Below are positions 32,720-44,419 of a DNA stretch of 64,000 bases, piece by piece. The notes beneath the pieces are model-generated. The model was not told where the DNA came from, searched no databases, and saw only the letters and a list, made by a program, of their open reading frames with translations. Origin of the DNA: Galaxea fascicularis. Lineage: Eukaryota; Cnidaria; Anthozoa; Scleractinia; Euphylliidae. The DNA is taken from the NCBI GenBank assembly GCA_948470475.1, contig OX419341.1, forward strand, positions 15,077,305 through 15,141,304, given 5' to 3'. The position numbers and the translations under genes were made by a program. The first letter of the stretch is position 1; each line of letters begins with the position of its first letter.

Positions 32720-33400
32720 ACGTAGAACGTACAATCAGTGCTAACGAAAGTCGATGCCGTATCGTGCAATTGACCTTCCGTTTGTTGCTGTCAAAGTCTC
32801 CTTCCTTTTATCACGAAGGGAAGAAGGTGTCTCGTCCGGTTGAACGTGTTCGCGTTGTCTTTCGGAAATAGTATATGGCAGGTACCCTCTGAGGTGCGCC
32901 AGCCACCCAAGAAAAAACGGCTTCTTTAGAAGCCACCAAATCAAAATAAAGTCGTTACCAATGCTGAGTAATCTTGCCCCTTTCCCATCAAAATGCACAA
33001 TTGCCAGTAATGTCATAATTCGTTTTCTCACAAGTGAGTGATTTTACATGTATTGCGAATGAAATGTATGATTGTTGTTTATCTTGCATAATTTTGGGTC
33101 AGCGTTTTCTTACCTTAGCCATGCGCAATTCTCTTCTCGTTTCGTTCGTTCGATGGTTACTTCAAGTTACTGTGGTATAAGCTTATTTGGAGAGGATAAA
33201 GTGAAAGCTAAATTACGGGTATGTACTATATGACGACTATGAACGACGACCAAATTCTCTTTTGAAAACTGGTTTGCTGTCAAACTTTAGTGATTTCTTG
33301 GCTCAAACTCATTCAGGATTTGCCGAGTAAGCTTCATGTTTTTAAGGCATCAGCAATAAGCTCTCTTGTCTCGCCTTAGACTTAAGCTTATGTTTAAATG
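32720..33400. other. gap after chromodomain frame, no gene seen
   Basis: No supported frame or repeat on either strand. The 96-codon minus frame has no family features. Confidence 0.4.
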
Positions 33401-33404
33401 CTCT

Positions 33405-33643
33405 GGGCCCGGTTGTTCGAAAGCCGATTAACGCTAATCCCGGATTAAAAATTAATCAAGGAGCTTATTTCTCTGACCCCAAATGTTGTTTTATGCCGAT
33501 ATTCTACAAAATTTTAGATTAGGGGAAGTCAATCCTGAAAAACAAAAAGCAGCGAAAACAGCTTTCATCCAATAGTTAAAAACTGCAACCAAAGTTTACG
33601 CTAATCCTGGATTATGTTAATCGGCTTTCGAACAACCGGGCCC
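33405..33643. mobile_element. 239-bp MITE with gggcccggttgttcgaaagc ends
   Basis: The left end gggcccggttgttcgaaagc is mirrored at the right by gctttcgaacaaccgggccc. The arms extend through a cgattaa-gctaatcc segment. The interior is A/T-rich and non-coding. Confidence 0.88.
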
Positions 33644-33654
33644 AGAAGGCAAAC

Positions 33655-35720
33655 TAATATATATATTTAGGCAAACCTAAAAGCGGAGCTCCACAGTTCT
33701 TTTTTTATTGTATGGCATTTACCGATAAAATAAAATCAATGCCAGGACTCGAGCCAGGACCCTAGTAAGGACTTCTGCATTGCGATTTTAGTTTTTACTG
33801 TTTTGCTGCAGAGCCACAGCCACCATTCAAACTGTGCTAACGTACATTTTCGATTTATCATCGGCCTTTGCCACGTTGGATCAAGGGACTACATAACCAG
33901 AGCATAAACGATTTTACTTCATCACAGTTTAATTACATCCGATTACATTTCAATACAAATGGTGTAAATCTCGAAACTATCGATTAACAGTCCCAATGTC
34001 TCACTTTTAAATCCAACATCACAACCGGTTATGTGCTTTGGCTAAGTCACAAATTTTCTAACATGTATCGTTGACATTTTAACCTCAACAAACCGAAATA
34101 TTCCACAACAAAACAAAATGGTAAAACCCCAAAGTGGGTACTCTTCGACACTACCCAAAAAAGAAGAAAAGTACTTTGTTCGCCTTGTTTTGACTATTTT
34201 ATGGCGTCATTTTTTGTGAGCTATAAAGACGATAGAAAGGTGCCGTCTGTGTCCTTTGTACAATAGCACCAAAAAACATTAACCGAAAAAAGACTTTAAC
34301 TTAACTTTTCGTTCTGAAAAGTGGCTGCGGCACAATAAGCCATGAATCAACTCAGGTGATCAACTACAAATGGTTGAGAATGGTTTTATTCTTGACTTCG
34401 ATCAACTATAAATATTGCAAACTACAAACGTTGACTACGAGTCGTGGGCGGTATTATTTTTTACATCATTGTTAATGATAACATCTGATTGGCAATGACA
34501 ACAGACAAACAAATCGGTTTCAGAAAAACATTTGTCAATAAACATTGAATTAAAGACGAAGTTTTTACTTCAATTAGCCATTAAGTCTACGATTTTTTAA
34601 CTTAAAACGAGAATTGCTGTGAAGGACAACATATTGCTGGCATTTCGACTGCTAAAGCTGTTAAAAATCGTGTTTACTTCTGGCAAAGAGTTGTCGCTCT
34701 TTTCGAGAGTTTTCCAAATGCCAATCCGGCTCTTGTTCCTAACAAAGCGGAGCCGAGGATTTAAACCGTCCGAAATTCGTTTGGCTTTTCTTCAACCAAT
34801 TTTGTGCCCAAAAATGAGCGACAGCAGGGAAAACGAAGACTTTTAGGATCCACTAATGAAATATTGAATAGAAAACATTTGGAAAAAACACGAGCATTTT
34901 TTAGTCCAAACCATATTTGAGATAAAAGCGTGAAAACAACAAAACGTAAGAAAACAAAAAACGATACGAATGTTTCTTCGGCGTTTTGGCGTTTCTTGGA
35001 AAAATAAGACAAGCAACAAACATAACTCGTGAGCAACCTAGGCAAATCGCTAGTCCGAGTGTTCTTGACATAAGTCTCCGTATAAAAGACAAAACAGGAA
35101 TACTAAACCTACGGATGCGGACAGTTTGGGTTAGTCAATAATCACTCCGAACGCAGAGCTGACATAATAGCCGTCATTTCACACAAAATCATTGCTTTGC
35201 TAAGAATTGCGGCGAGGGACAATATATTGCCGGCATTTCCAATGCTGCAACTGTTAAAAATCGCGTTTACTTTTGGCATGGAGTTGTTGTTCTTTCGGCG
35301 AGAGTTTTCCAAATGTCAAACTTACCAAGCGGCGCCGAGGTTATAAACCGTCCGGACTTCGCTTGGCTTTTCTTCAACAAATTTTGTGCCCTAAAACGAA
35401 ACGTTTTAGGATCCAAGATGAAATATTGGGTAGAAAACATTTGGAAAAAACAAGAGTCCAAACCAATTTGAGATGGAAGCGTGAAAACAACAAAACGTAA
35501 GAAAAAAGAAACCGATGCGAATGTCTATTCGACGTTTCTCGTACAAATCAGAAAAAATAAGACAAGTAACAAACCGAGACAAATCGCTATTCAATTTTCT
35601 TGGCATAAATGTCCATATAAAAGACAAAACAGGAGTACTAACCTGCGCACAGTTTAAGTCAGTCAACAATCACTCCAAACGCAGAGCTTAAGCAGAAGCG
35701 GTCATTTCACACAAAAGTAA
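33655..35720 (+). repeat. about 2-kb interspersed repeat with a duplicated 0.59-kb 3' part
   Basis: Sequence from aacctaaaagcggagctcca to about 35090 matches, in reverse, 55925-57330. Landmarks include ccacgttggatcaagggact, caaccggttatgtg and ggtactcttcgacac. Within this copy the segment at about 34600-35190 is repeated directly at about 35195-35720 (landmarks gttaaaaatcg, ttggcttttcttcaac, gcgtgaaaacaacaaaacgt, caatcactcc-aacgcagagc), roughly 85% alike. No protein was recognised. It may be a non-autonomous element whose 3' end is tandemly duplicated. Confidence 0.75.
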
Positions 35721-36423
35721 GTCTTATTACTTCTCATGCCTGTCAAGGAAGCTTGTTCAATTAAGGATTTTAGCGGCAAAACCGTCCAGTTTAATACACA
35801 GCAAGGTCCGAAGACAGTGCATAATTACTGAAACCTTGCCAGACCACACCGGCGATCTTTTCTCTTCGTGCAAGCTTATGCCGGCAAACACGGGGAAAAG
35901 CTGAAATTTCCTGACACTTGAATTGGTAATGTTTTTACAGCTTGACAAGTGACACTCTTTTTTTCGCTGTTCCTCACTATAATTTCGTCTCTTTTCTCGA
36001 GCTTTTTGTTGTTCTTTCTCCCGTTGCTCCCAGTACGATTCAGCCTGTTTACTTGAGCCCTTTCTTATTCTTTCTCCCGTTGCTCGACAATACAATTCAG
36101 CCAGTTTGCTCGTACTTTTTCTCCCGCTGTTTGTCACTGATAGTCTGCATATGTACCCGCGCCCTTTCATGTTCTTTCTCCCGCTGTTTGTCACTGATAT
36201 TCCGCCAACGAATAGACAAAACTGACTTTGTTTTAAAACTGTCTTCAAAATTTGGCTATGCAGTTCCCGCCACAGAAACGCGGGTTGAGAACTGCGTGTA
36301 TGGGCAACTGATCTTTCCAAAAACAGTCCATATGGAAGCGTGCCTTCATGCGAGCTTGCACACGAAAGGGTTAACTGGAGTATCACATTTGACTTTGGCT
36401 TACATGATGGGGTGGACGTACGT

Positions 36424-36460
36424 ACGGTCGGTCGGTCGGTCGGACGGTCGGTCGGTCGGT
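36424..36460 (+). repeat. (CGGT)n microsatellite
   Basis: GGTCGGTCGGTCGG-type repeats with one GGAC interruption, followed by gtacgatgacgtcat. Confidence 0.92.
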
Positions 36461-36525
36461 CGTACGATGACGTCATAACCAAAATTTCTCGGATGGATGG
36501 GTTACCATATTTTCTTAGCAATGGT

Positions 36526-36560
36526 GCTCCGCGCGCGCGCGCCTTCGGCGCGCGCGGAGC
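36526..36560. repeat. GC-rich hairpin
   Basis: gctccgcgcgcgcg and its complement around a cttcgg-type loop form a very stable stem in otherwise AT-rich DNA. It is probably the end of a mobile element. Confidence 0.85.
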
Positions 36561-36629
36561 TCCGCTATGATGATTTATTCTCTCAAAAGACATTTCATGC
36601 ATGCATTCAAACAAAATTTTTTGTGTCAA

Positions 36630-37700
36630 ACCAGAAAATAAGATTATGAAGTCAAACAGCTACAGCTACTGATAATATTTCTTATTTCAAATTCTGAACT
36701 CAAACAATTTATTACAAGAGATAACCTAATAACAATATATATTTATCATCCTGAAATGCAATTGTACTAATCCCTAACTTTGTTTGTTATAAGTGCAAGA
36801 AAATTAGAAAATCTTGCTATAAAAATTTACTATCTAGACCTCACTGAGCAGCTCATTATCGGTAATCTATAAAGATACTTATTCATTGTTGTGTCATGTA
36901 AACAGGCAATAAAAATGTCAACTGGTTCTGTTCATTCGTTTGATCAATCTCCTTGTGGAAGAGTTTGTTCCATATCTTGGGGAGAGTTAGTTTGGCAGAA
37001 AATCGATGTGTAACTCTAATAAGGATCTTTTTCCATACTGCCGATACCACAAAAAGCCCAATTTTCAAAGTAAAAAGTCTACAACTTAATCTCGTTTATT
37101 TCACTTAAACCTAGGCCACGATGATATATTAACCCTTTAACTCTTTTTGGCCAGATAAAAAAATGACAAATTTTACAGTATCACATGTTTTAATTTTTTT
37201 TCTCCGCAGGTATTTACAGCAATGTGGAATAAAATATCTCATTTGAAAGTGTATAAAATGGGCTTTTTGGAAAAAAATATATCTTATCATGAAAGCCCAG
37301 AATATTTTAGAAAAAAATTCTGAAAGAGACAAATTAGCATAATTTATGCATCACTTTTGAGAAAAAATGAATATTTCTCCAAAGTGTTGTAATAATTATG
37401 GTCCTAATGTGTCGAAAAGGGAAATGAAGCTTATTCTGTAAGCAAAATGACCTGAAAATGTGGCCGAAAAAGTTCAAAGCCGGAATTATTTTGAATTTTT
37501 TTTGACCCCCCTCTGACCCCTGTCTGTCCCCATGGCTACATAATAACAATCTGTCAACACCTCTATTGAGTTACGAGTCTGTAATGGAATAACGCGTCGT
37601 TCGACCTAAAATCACTCCGAAAGAACCTTTGGGCTCTCAAATGTGAATTTACGGATACATTTCATGAAATTGGCGAGGATTCAAACGTATAAAAGCAACG
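36630..37700. other. AT-rich stretch without recognisable gene
   Basis: Short frames only. No repeat partner inside the window was noticed apart from the hairpin units that begin at 37.7 kb. Confidence 0.5.
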
Positions 37701-37713
37701 CGAAGGGTATTTC

Positions 37714-38040
37714 CTCGCACAGGAAGTGGGTAAATCTCTCAACTTCAAGTGTGCCAAATTTGGCGAGGATCGGAAATAACGCAATTTTTCGCAGAATTTT
37801 TTTTCTTATGGGTCTCTCACGACCCATAAAAAGAGGATCTGTCGGGATTGGGCAAACACAAAAAGTTCGTCTTATAAGCTGACTTGACGTACCCTACGCA
37901 AATTCGCACAGGAACTGCGTAAATTTCTCAACTTTGTGTGTTCCAAATTTGGCGAAAATCGGAAATAACACGATTTTTTGCGGATTTTTTTTCTTTCGGG
38001 TCCTGGAGGACCCGAAAGTAATATGATCTGTTGAAATCCG
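37714..38040 (+). repeat. 188-bp tandem duplication, each copy ending in a hairpin
   Basis: Copy 1 (about 37714-37850) and copy 2 (about 37902-38035) share tcgcacagga, aaatttggcga, atcggaaataac and a T-rich run. Each then has a hairpin: TATGGGTC/GACCCATA in copy 1 and TTCGGGTC/GACCCGAA in copy 2. Two stem pairs changed on both sides, while the shared single-stranded parts stayed similar. Confidence 0.8.
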
Positions 38041-39560
38041 CCCTATCATGTTAAAGAAATTGCATTTTTACGTCCAGAAAAGACGATTTTAGTCAGTCTA
38101 TCGCCCCCTTACCTAAACATCCGATTTCTTTACTATTATGACGCTTTTATCGCGCATTCACGCTTGAATAGTCCGCTGCAATATATTATTAATGGCTCAT
38201 TGATATGCGTAAATGTCGCACCATTTCTCCCGATGCCTGTGGTTTGTAGTATACCGATAAAATCACCACGGCTTTTATTTTGGATGTGAATTACAGGGCA
38301 TCGAAGAAAGTCAAGAGAGGTAAATTTGACAAAGATCGAAACGCCCACTCTAGCCCCTGGGACTGACGTAGTTTTGTTAGCTACGGACGTCTTTCTTTTT
38401 CCCAAGACGTCCACAAATACTTATTACACTTATTATTCAACAAAATTTTGCTGCCATACGTAATCCAATCTGCACCGTTCACCGCATCAACAAACAGTGA
38501 AAAAACAACAGCTAGGGCGTCTCGTCGGTTCGATTACGAGCCGCTGCTCCCTGAAGTGGAGGATTCTGAGGCTTCAAAGTAATTTGAAGACAGGAAATTG
38601 ACTAAAATTTGGAATTAGTCTAGTTACGTCTGGTAACATAGAGCCTTCCAAAAGATCTGGACATTTCTTGAGCTAGAAGTAAATTAAAAATGCTGTTTTG
38701 TTCTGAATACAAACATTCCTATGACGTCGGACCATGTCGGTTGTCGGTTAAAGTTTATTTGTCGCTAGTCATTATTTTTTTTCCTGGTTCTCGGGAAGCG
38801 AGAATAGGGAATACTCACTGGGCCAGCTTAATAAATTTATTAAAATAATAAGGAATATCCTCCGAAATATTATCAACGAATGGGAATATTCACCCCTGGA
38901 GAACAGCGGAATACGGAATATCTTAAGTTGAAGTATTCCCCTTGTACCCCCGATCCTGGTTCTGTCGGTAGTCAGTAATATTTTTCGCCCTTTGTCGCTA
39001 GTCGGTTAACCCCATTCAGACCCTCTTTCATTATAGGACGTTTCAGAAGTTTCCATCTGTAATTAAGCTCACTAGTTACTGGTTACTGCTGGGGTCTGCT
39101 TCTCTAGTCGATCTAGCTGGATTTCCTTTAAGATCTGGCAAGTTAAGGTTAACACATCGTTAAATGACAGTTCTATACCAGCTTTCGAAACAGACTTGTA
39201 TCGTTTGTCGTAATAAGAGTGAGTTACTAGAGTGGGTCGTCGATCCAAATTACATGTGGAGATGTGTTTGCTTTGCAACTTCATTCACAACAAACATCTT
39301 CCTTACCTTTGTTGAATGGAACGTCTTTGCCTTCAAGTCAAGATTATTCGGTGCAGGGATGTTTTGATGAAATGTCAGGCAACAAGAAGGCAAAACTACG
39401 GACCTGAAGAGATGATCTTCTCCTGAAACAAATATGGAAACCAAGATGAAATTTTAAATTTGATCAAGTGATATATAATGCAAGTTTGTACCTTCCCTCC
39501 TAGTGCTAACATAGAAAATGTTCCCAGATGATTTCAATAAAGTAAGAGTGCGGATAGGAA
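38040..39560. other. gap without supported gene
   Basis: Several frames of 60-90 codons occur on both strands, but none shows a domain or codon pattern I can support. Around 38.8-39.0 kb the text is repetitive (gtcgctagtc, gtcggt, ggaatat variants). Confidence 0.45.
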
Positions 39561-40036
39561 CATATTAGTCATCAGTAACTTGACTGGCTTAGTTCCAAGT
39601 CGTGTTATCGAGACTGCCGTGCCTAAGATGAAATGCATGGTGTGCTCACTAGACCCGAAAGATATTTGTCTGGGTAAGATAACGGATTTGGTGCGCACTG
39701 ATATTAATATGAATAATCTCAAAAATTTATGTCTTGAAATAGGAAAACCTAGATCTAAACCTTTTATTCTTATTACGTGGTACAGGTCACCTAATTCTGC
39801 CGTCGAAAAGTTTCATTTGCATCCTTTGAAACCCTTATTGGGTAACTTGATTCCAAAAACATCGATATTATGTAATGGGAGATATAAAATTGCAATATCA
39901 ATTCAGTGTGTGACAACAGTTCTCGTTCTCTGATATTTATGGTCTTCGTTCTCTGATATTTATGGTCTTCAGAAGCTGTTAAATACACCTACACGCATCA
40001 TTGAAGTTACATCTACTTTAACTGAACTAATTTATA

Positions 40037-41036
40037 CGGGTGTCAGTAAAACGCCAACACGGGGCCGGAGTCGGGGTCGGGGCCGGGGCAAAAACAGCAT
40101 AAAAGTAAAAGAAAATTAAATTTAAAAAAGGAAAACAAATTATAACAAATAAATAAATAAATAAATAAATAATTAAATAATTAAATATCAACCAATACAT
40201 TTGTTAAACGACTGCTGTACCAGAAACCGCAGAACCCCATGTGAGTTTTTTCCCGCCAAAATAGTCACGTGGTCAAGCTTCACCTGATCGAAAATGGAGG
40301 AAGAAGAAGGGCAGTTCGGTGAGTTGAAGACATTTGGATTCAATTTTGCGCCTTTCTGTTAAATGATAAGGACAGTATAGCAAAGTAATGAAGTCACCTC
40401 ATTGTAATGTGCGCATGAAAGGAAATTGAGTTGTGTTTTCCCCTGTGGGCCACCGTATGTATATAAGCATATTTGCAAACAATCAATAAAGTTGACTTTT
40501 TGAAAGGTAGCACGCGTCTGAGTTGATTAATAAAGTCTTTCGAAGCAAATAGGCGAGTAAAACAGCACATAGCAAAAGTCTCCTACCTTGCAAATTTCCC
40601 ATCTACGATTCCTTTCGATCTCTTTCAGGCAAATGGTACTTTTAAGGGTGACCACATACAAGAAACGCCACCACATACGCCAAAAACGCAATGACACACG
40701 AGTGAAAATCACGCGACTTCGGTGATGGTCAGCGGGATTGAGGAAACAAATTGGTATACCAGCATGAAGCAGACATGAGGTACCAAATAAACGTGACATA
40801 TCAGTTACAGTGGCGTTACGCCTTTGTTGTCGATTTCAATTTTCCCTTTTCAGCATCAGTTCATACGTCCCAAAAATATTGAAAAAGTAATTGAGTTGTT
40901 TGATTATTTCTTTATTTTACTTTTTATATCTTTAAAAATTCAATATAACTTTTAAAATGCTTTCTTTTTTTATATATATAAAAAGCAACACCCCGACCCC
41001 GACGCTGACCCCGAGTCGGCGTTTTACCGACACCCG
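40037..41036. mobile_element. 1000-bp non-autonomous TIR DNA transposon inside LINE 1
   Basis: Ends cgggtgtcagtaaaacgcca and the reverse complement (cggcgttttaccgacacccg) are followed inward by GC-rich gtcggggtcgggg tracts. The 7-bp repeat ATTTATA flanks both sides. Excising it rejoins the LINE sequence exactly at the duplication, which confirms the borders. No transposase is visible. An 8-bp reading of the duplication would suit hAT or P-like families. Confidence 0.88.
40149..40187 (+). repeat. (AAAT)n microsatellite
   Basis: aaataaataaataaataaat-type run inside the 1000-bp transposon. Confidence 0.9.
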
Positions 41037-41482
41037 ATTTATACCAAGTTCTCCTGACAGGGTAATCAGTTCCGGAGTTTCCCATGTCAGTATCAGTTTA
41101 GTCTATGTTTATCGAAAGCTTTCTATTGAATCTCTTTGTAAAGGGCATAATATCTATCTATCTATCTATGTTTCGTAAAATATCTTATGCCAAAATTGAG
41201 ATAGTCTACATACTTTTCACGAACCAAATGCTATGTGGGCTGATTGGCCGAAAACTAAATTTTTAGCTGTAGTCGAAAGTCATGCACCAATGCGTACTAA
41301 ACGTGTTCGACCAAAGAACTCTCCATGGATTACGTCAGACTTGAAGAGACGGATGTATGATCGCGACATAGCAAAATTAAAGGCTATGCGTTCTAAGAAT
41401 TCACTTGATTGGACTGATTTCAAAAGGCTACGCAACAGGGTGAATGAAATCAAACTTGCTAAGGCGCGTTATTACAAACATT

Positions 41483-42005
41483 CCTTAGTAGTAAAAGTAG
41501 CTGTAGTAAAACTTTATTTATACACGGTATCAATTCTTTTACATGCTCTCCCATCGAGACTTGTTTCAAAAATAATTAATTACTTACTAACCAATTAAAT
41601 TATCCAACTAAGTTTACCGTCCGTACAAGGCCATTACATAGGCTTAGGCTATAAAAAACTATTTTATTACTTATAGTTACTTATCAATATAAATAAATGC
41701 ATGGCTTAAAGAAACTAATAGTTGGCTGAATCTTAGCGCTCAAAGGCAAGCTGTTCCAGAGAACAGAGCCACGATATTGAAAACTTTGTTTGCCTGCTTC
41801 AGTACTCGGTCTAGGAACGAAAGGGTTGTATTTTGAATTTCTTAGATTACGTGTGTGAACACTGGATGTAGTTTTTAAAAGACTGTTAAAACGAGTCGGA
41901 GCAAGATTATGGAAAATCTTACACAAAATGATTGCTAGTTGCTTCAAACGCCTTCTCTCCCAACCGAGGTCACTGAGTAAAGTGGACGATCTCATATTTA
42001 AGTCG
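41483..42005 (-). mobile_element. inverted LINE 3' fragment nested in LINE 1
   Basis: Read on the minus strand it gives a typical LINE ORF2 C-terminus: GWERRRLKQLAIILCKIFHN, LKTTSSVHTRNLRNSKYNPF, RPSTEAGKQSFQYRGSVLWN. This is followed by a non-coding 3' end with an AATAAA-like signal near 41515. The flanking plus-strand LINE resumes at about 42005, so this piece inserted into it. Confidence 0.75.
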
Positions 42006-42183
42006 GACGAGTACAAAGACGAGTTCAAACGTGATTCTCGACTGACCTGGAAGACCATTAATGAGCTTACTTCTCGCAAATCTAATAAATTAGCTGTAAA
42101 AGAATTAGTAATTGATGGTGTTTTCATCACCAATTCACCCGATTTATCGGATAAATTTAATGAACTTGTCAACTTTAGGCCCG

Positions 42184-42216
<33 letters not shown>

Positions 42217-42224
42217 TACTGATG

Positions 42225-42403
42225 AATAGGCCTTTTCCGAGTTCATGTCTGCCTCCTCTTCAAAGCGAGTCTAAGTGCGAAGTTTTTGTTATGAAAATTA
42301 GTTTTCATTCATATGTAAAGTAGAACTAATTACCATCACAAAAACGTGGCACTTAGACTCGCTTTGAAGAGGAGGCAGACATAAACTCGGAAATGGCCTA
42401 TTT
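42225..42403. mobile_element. palindromic 'ataggccatttccga' MITE, complete copy 2
   Basis: About 179 bp, very close to the 30814-30990 copy including the atgaaaattagttttcattc loop. It sits at the end of LINE 1, just before LINE 2 starts. Confidence 0.88.
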
Positions 42404-43898
42404 AGACCTGTGATTCAGCTCATTTACAACTAATAGAGACCAACCCTGGATATGATAGCTATCGGACCAGTGGTGTAAGGAAGAAGTCAAACGACGCGAT
42501 GTTAAGATAGCTCATCTCAGCGTGCGCTCTCTCAAAAGCAGACATCACTACGTCCTTGTGAAAGAGACTATCTTGACAAATAAGTTCGACATTTTTACCA
42601 TCTCGGAGTCTTGGCTTGATGGTTCTGTCACGGACTCCCTTAAGTTCAAATTCCTGGTTACGACATTTACCGAGTCGACCGTCAAAACAAAAATGGTGGC
42701 GGCATTTGTGTTTATGTCCTCCAGTCCTTCAAGACCGAATTTTATGAAGACTTGTCGTATATCTCTGCTTCTGATTTCCACCAAAGTACAAAGTGGGAAC
42801 CTAAAGTCCATCGTTATTTGCACCTCTAATGGGCCTCCAAACACTCCTTTATCATGCTTCTACACAGATCTTACTTCAAACTCTATTTCAATGTCATCGC
42901 TGAACGTTCCCATTTATATCTTGGGAGACCTCAACTGCAACCTTTTGAACGGTGATAGCCGGGACGCACGAGCACTCGTTGATTTTTACCGCTCTTACAA
43001 TTTATCGCAGTTGATTGACAGTCCCAAGCGCATTACGGAGTCTTCAAAGTCATTGCTGGATGTTATCCTTGCCTGACATGCAAATCAAGTTCAGAAGGCC
43101 GAAGTCATACAGAGCTCGATCAGCGAACACGATCTGCTCTACGCTTTGTTACATTTGAAGAAGCTACGTCCTAAGCCAACGTTTGTCAGAATAAGAAGCT
43201 ATAAACATTACAACCCTGACGCCTTCTTACACGATATTTCGCAAGTTCCTTGGTCTGTTATTGATGCCTTTAGCGACGCAGATGATAAGCTGAATGCTTT
43301 TGACCTGTTGTTTAATGACATTTTTGATCAACATGCTCCTCTTAAGACCATTAGAGTCCGTGGAAAACCTAACCCTTGTGTAACTGACAATATTCGCGCT
43401 CTGATGAGAGAAAGGGATTCCTGGAGTAGACTTGCTAAAAGGACAAACGATCCGTTGGCTTGGTCGGCTTATAAAAACTTCAGTCGAGAGGTAAAACTTG
43501 CAGAACGAGAATTTGTTATTGATCAGATCCAAAGTAATCCTACAGCTGTAGAAACTCCAATAACATCTGGAAAGCTATTCGCCACTGCGTTCCAAAAATT
43601 CTTCTTCTTCGAGAACATACAGCACAGACGACAAAACTGTCGCTGACGAGTTTAATAATTTCTTTGTGTCCGTTGGTTAAAACACTGTAAACGAGATCAA
43701 ATCCTTGGCTAACGAACATGGTTACGATCTTCACGAGCATCGTTTCACACCTAAACAACACCCCTTCAGTTGTACCGACAGCAAGGAAATGAAAGGCATA
43801 ATAGCGTCAATGCCATCTAACAAAGCCTCGGGAATTGATAACATTCCAATCCGTGTTATTAAAGATTGTATCGCACCTATTCTTCCTACAATAGACGT

Positions 43899-44099
43899 AT
43901 TCGGCTAACGTGTTTACATCCTTGTTGCCACCCAATTCAGATCATGTGATGATTCATTTGGGAGGTAACCATTGTGCAATTTATCACACACAACTGATCG
44001 CATGGAAGTATGAACAAACAGAACAATTGTAACCTCCCAAATGAATCATCACATGATCTGAATTGGGTGGCAACAAGGATATAAACACGTTAGCCGAAT
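43899..44099. mobile_element. 201-bp palindromic MITE in LINE 2 RT
   Basis: Arms of about 70 bp begin attcggctaacgtgttta and run through ttgttgccacccaattcaga to gatgattcatttgggaggt; the right arm is the near-perfect reverse complement. LINE coding sequence continues on both sides. Confidence 0.88.
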
Positions 44100-44213
44100 C
44101 CATCTATTACATCCACAGTAAATTCTTCTTTTGTCTCCTCGACATTTCTTTCTTTTTGGAAAATAGCGGAAGTTGTGCCTATTCCCAAAGATGGTGATCA
44201 CGGACAAGCGAAC

Positions 44214-44375
44214 TGAAATATCCAGTCCAGCATTTCGACAATTCCAGTATAGTCAGTTTTGTACATGCACATAAGCATCGCTTTAAATGTCACGTTGTGA
44301 GACGTAGTCGGCAAAGTGCTCTGTTATTGAATGAAATTTATCTAGAGAAGACTCGCGGTTGTTACACGAACAATA
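44214..44375. mobile_element. about 160-bp insertion in LINE 2 with short flanking repeat
   Basis: LINE sequence (VPIPKDGDHGQ) breaks off after gcgaac and resumes after acgaac at RPISLLPFLSMICERV. The CGAAC flanks suggest a target duplication. The inserted DNA has no recognised relatives in the window. Confidence 0.5.
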
Positions 44376-44419
44376 ACTGAATCGGCCTATTTCCCTGTTA
44401 CCTTTTCTTTCAATGATCT

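Larger units (their letters stand above)
35757..36629 (-). other. 290-codon minus frame over repeat-derived DNA
   Basis: The frame is long for random sequence but low in complexity. It has a DRPTDRPTDRPT run from a (CGGT)n repeat, an Arg/Ala stretch from a GC hairpin, and several related segments (SVTNSGRK twice; EKEQQKAREKRR-type) from roughly 60-bp degenerate repeats at 36000-36200. Similar composite frames are common as spurious predictions in coral genomes. I do not accept it as a gene. The Gln/Glu/Lys/Arg-rich part could be a remnant of a coiled-coil protein. Confidence 0.4.
39560..42224 (+). mobile_element. LINE 1 (CR1/L2-like), endonuclease to linker, with nested insertions
   Basis: Endonuclease-type pieces at 39560-40036 (NLCLEIGKPRSKPFILITWY, then NTPTRIIEVTSTLTELIYT) continue at 41037-41483 (SPDRVISSGVSHVSISLVYV, HAPMRTKRVRPKNSPWITSD, LKRRMYDRDIAKLKAMRSKN). 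They continue again at about 42005-42220 (SRLTWKTINELTSRKSNKL). The gaps are filled by a 1000-bp DNA transposon, an inverted LINE 3' fragment and a MITE. Many stops are present. A 23-bp duplication (ttctctgatatttatggtct) sits at 39926-39972. Dead copy. Confidence 0.75.

Noticed and set aside
33740..33830. tRNA-like piece (ggctcgagtcctggc B-box look-alike)
   Set aside because: No matching D-arm or acceptor stem, and it belongs to the 33.65-kb repeat, which has the same text in its inverted copy.
35757..36629. 290-codon minus frame as a host gene
   Set aside because: Contains a microsatellite run and a GC-hairpin translation plus degenerate repeats; kept only as a low-confidence region.
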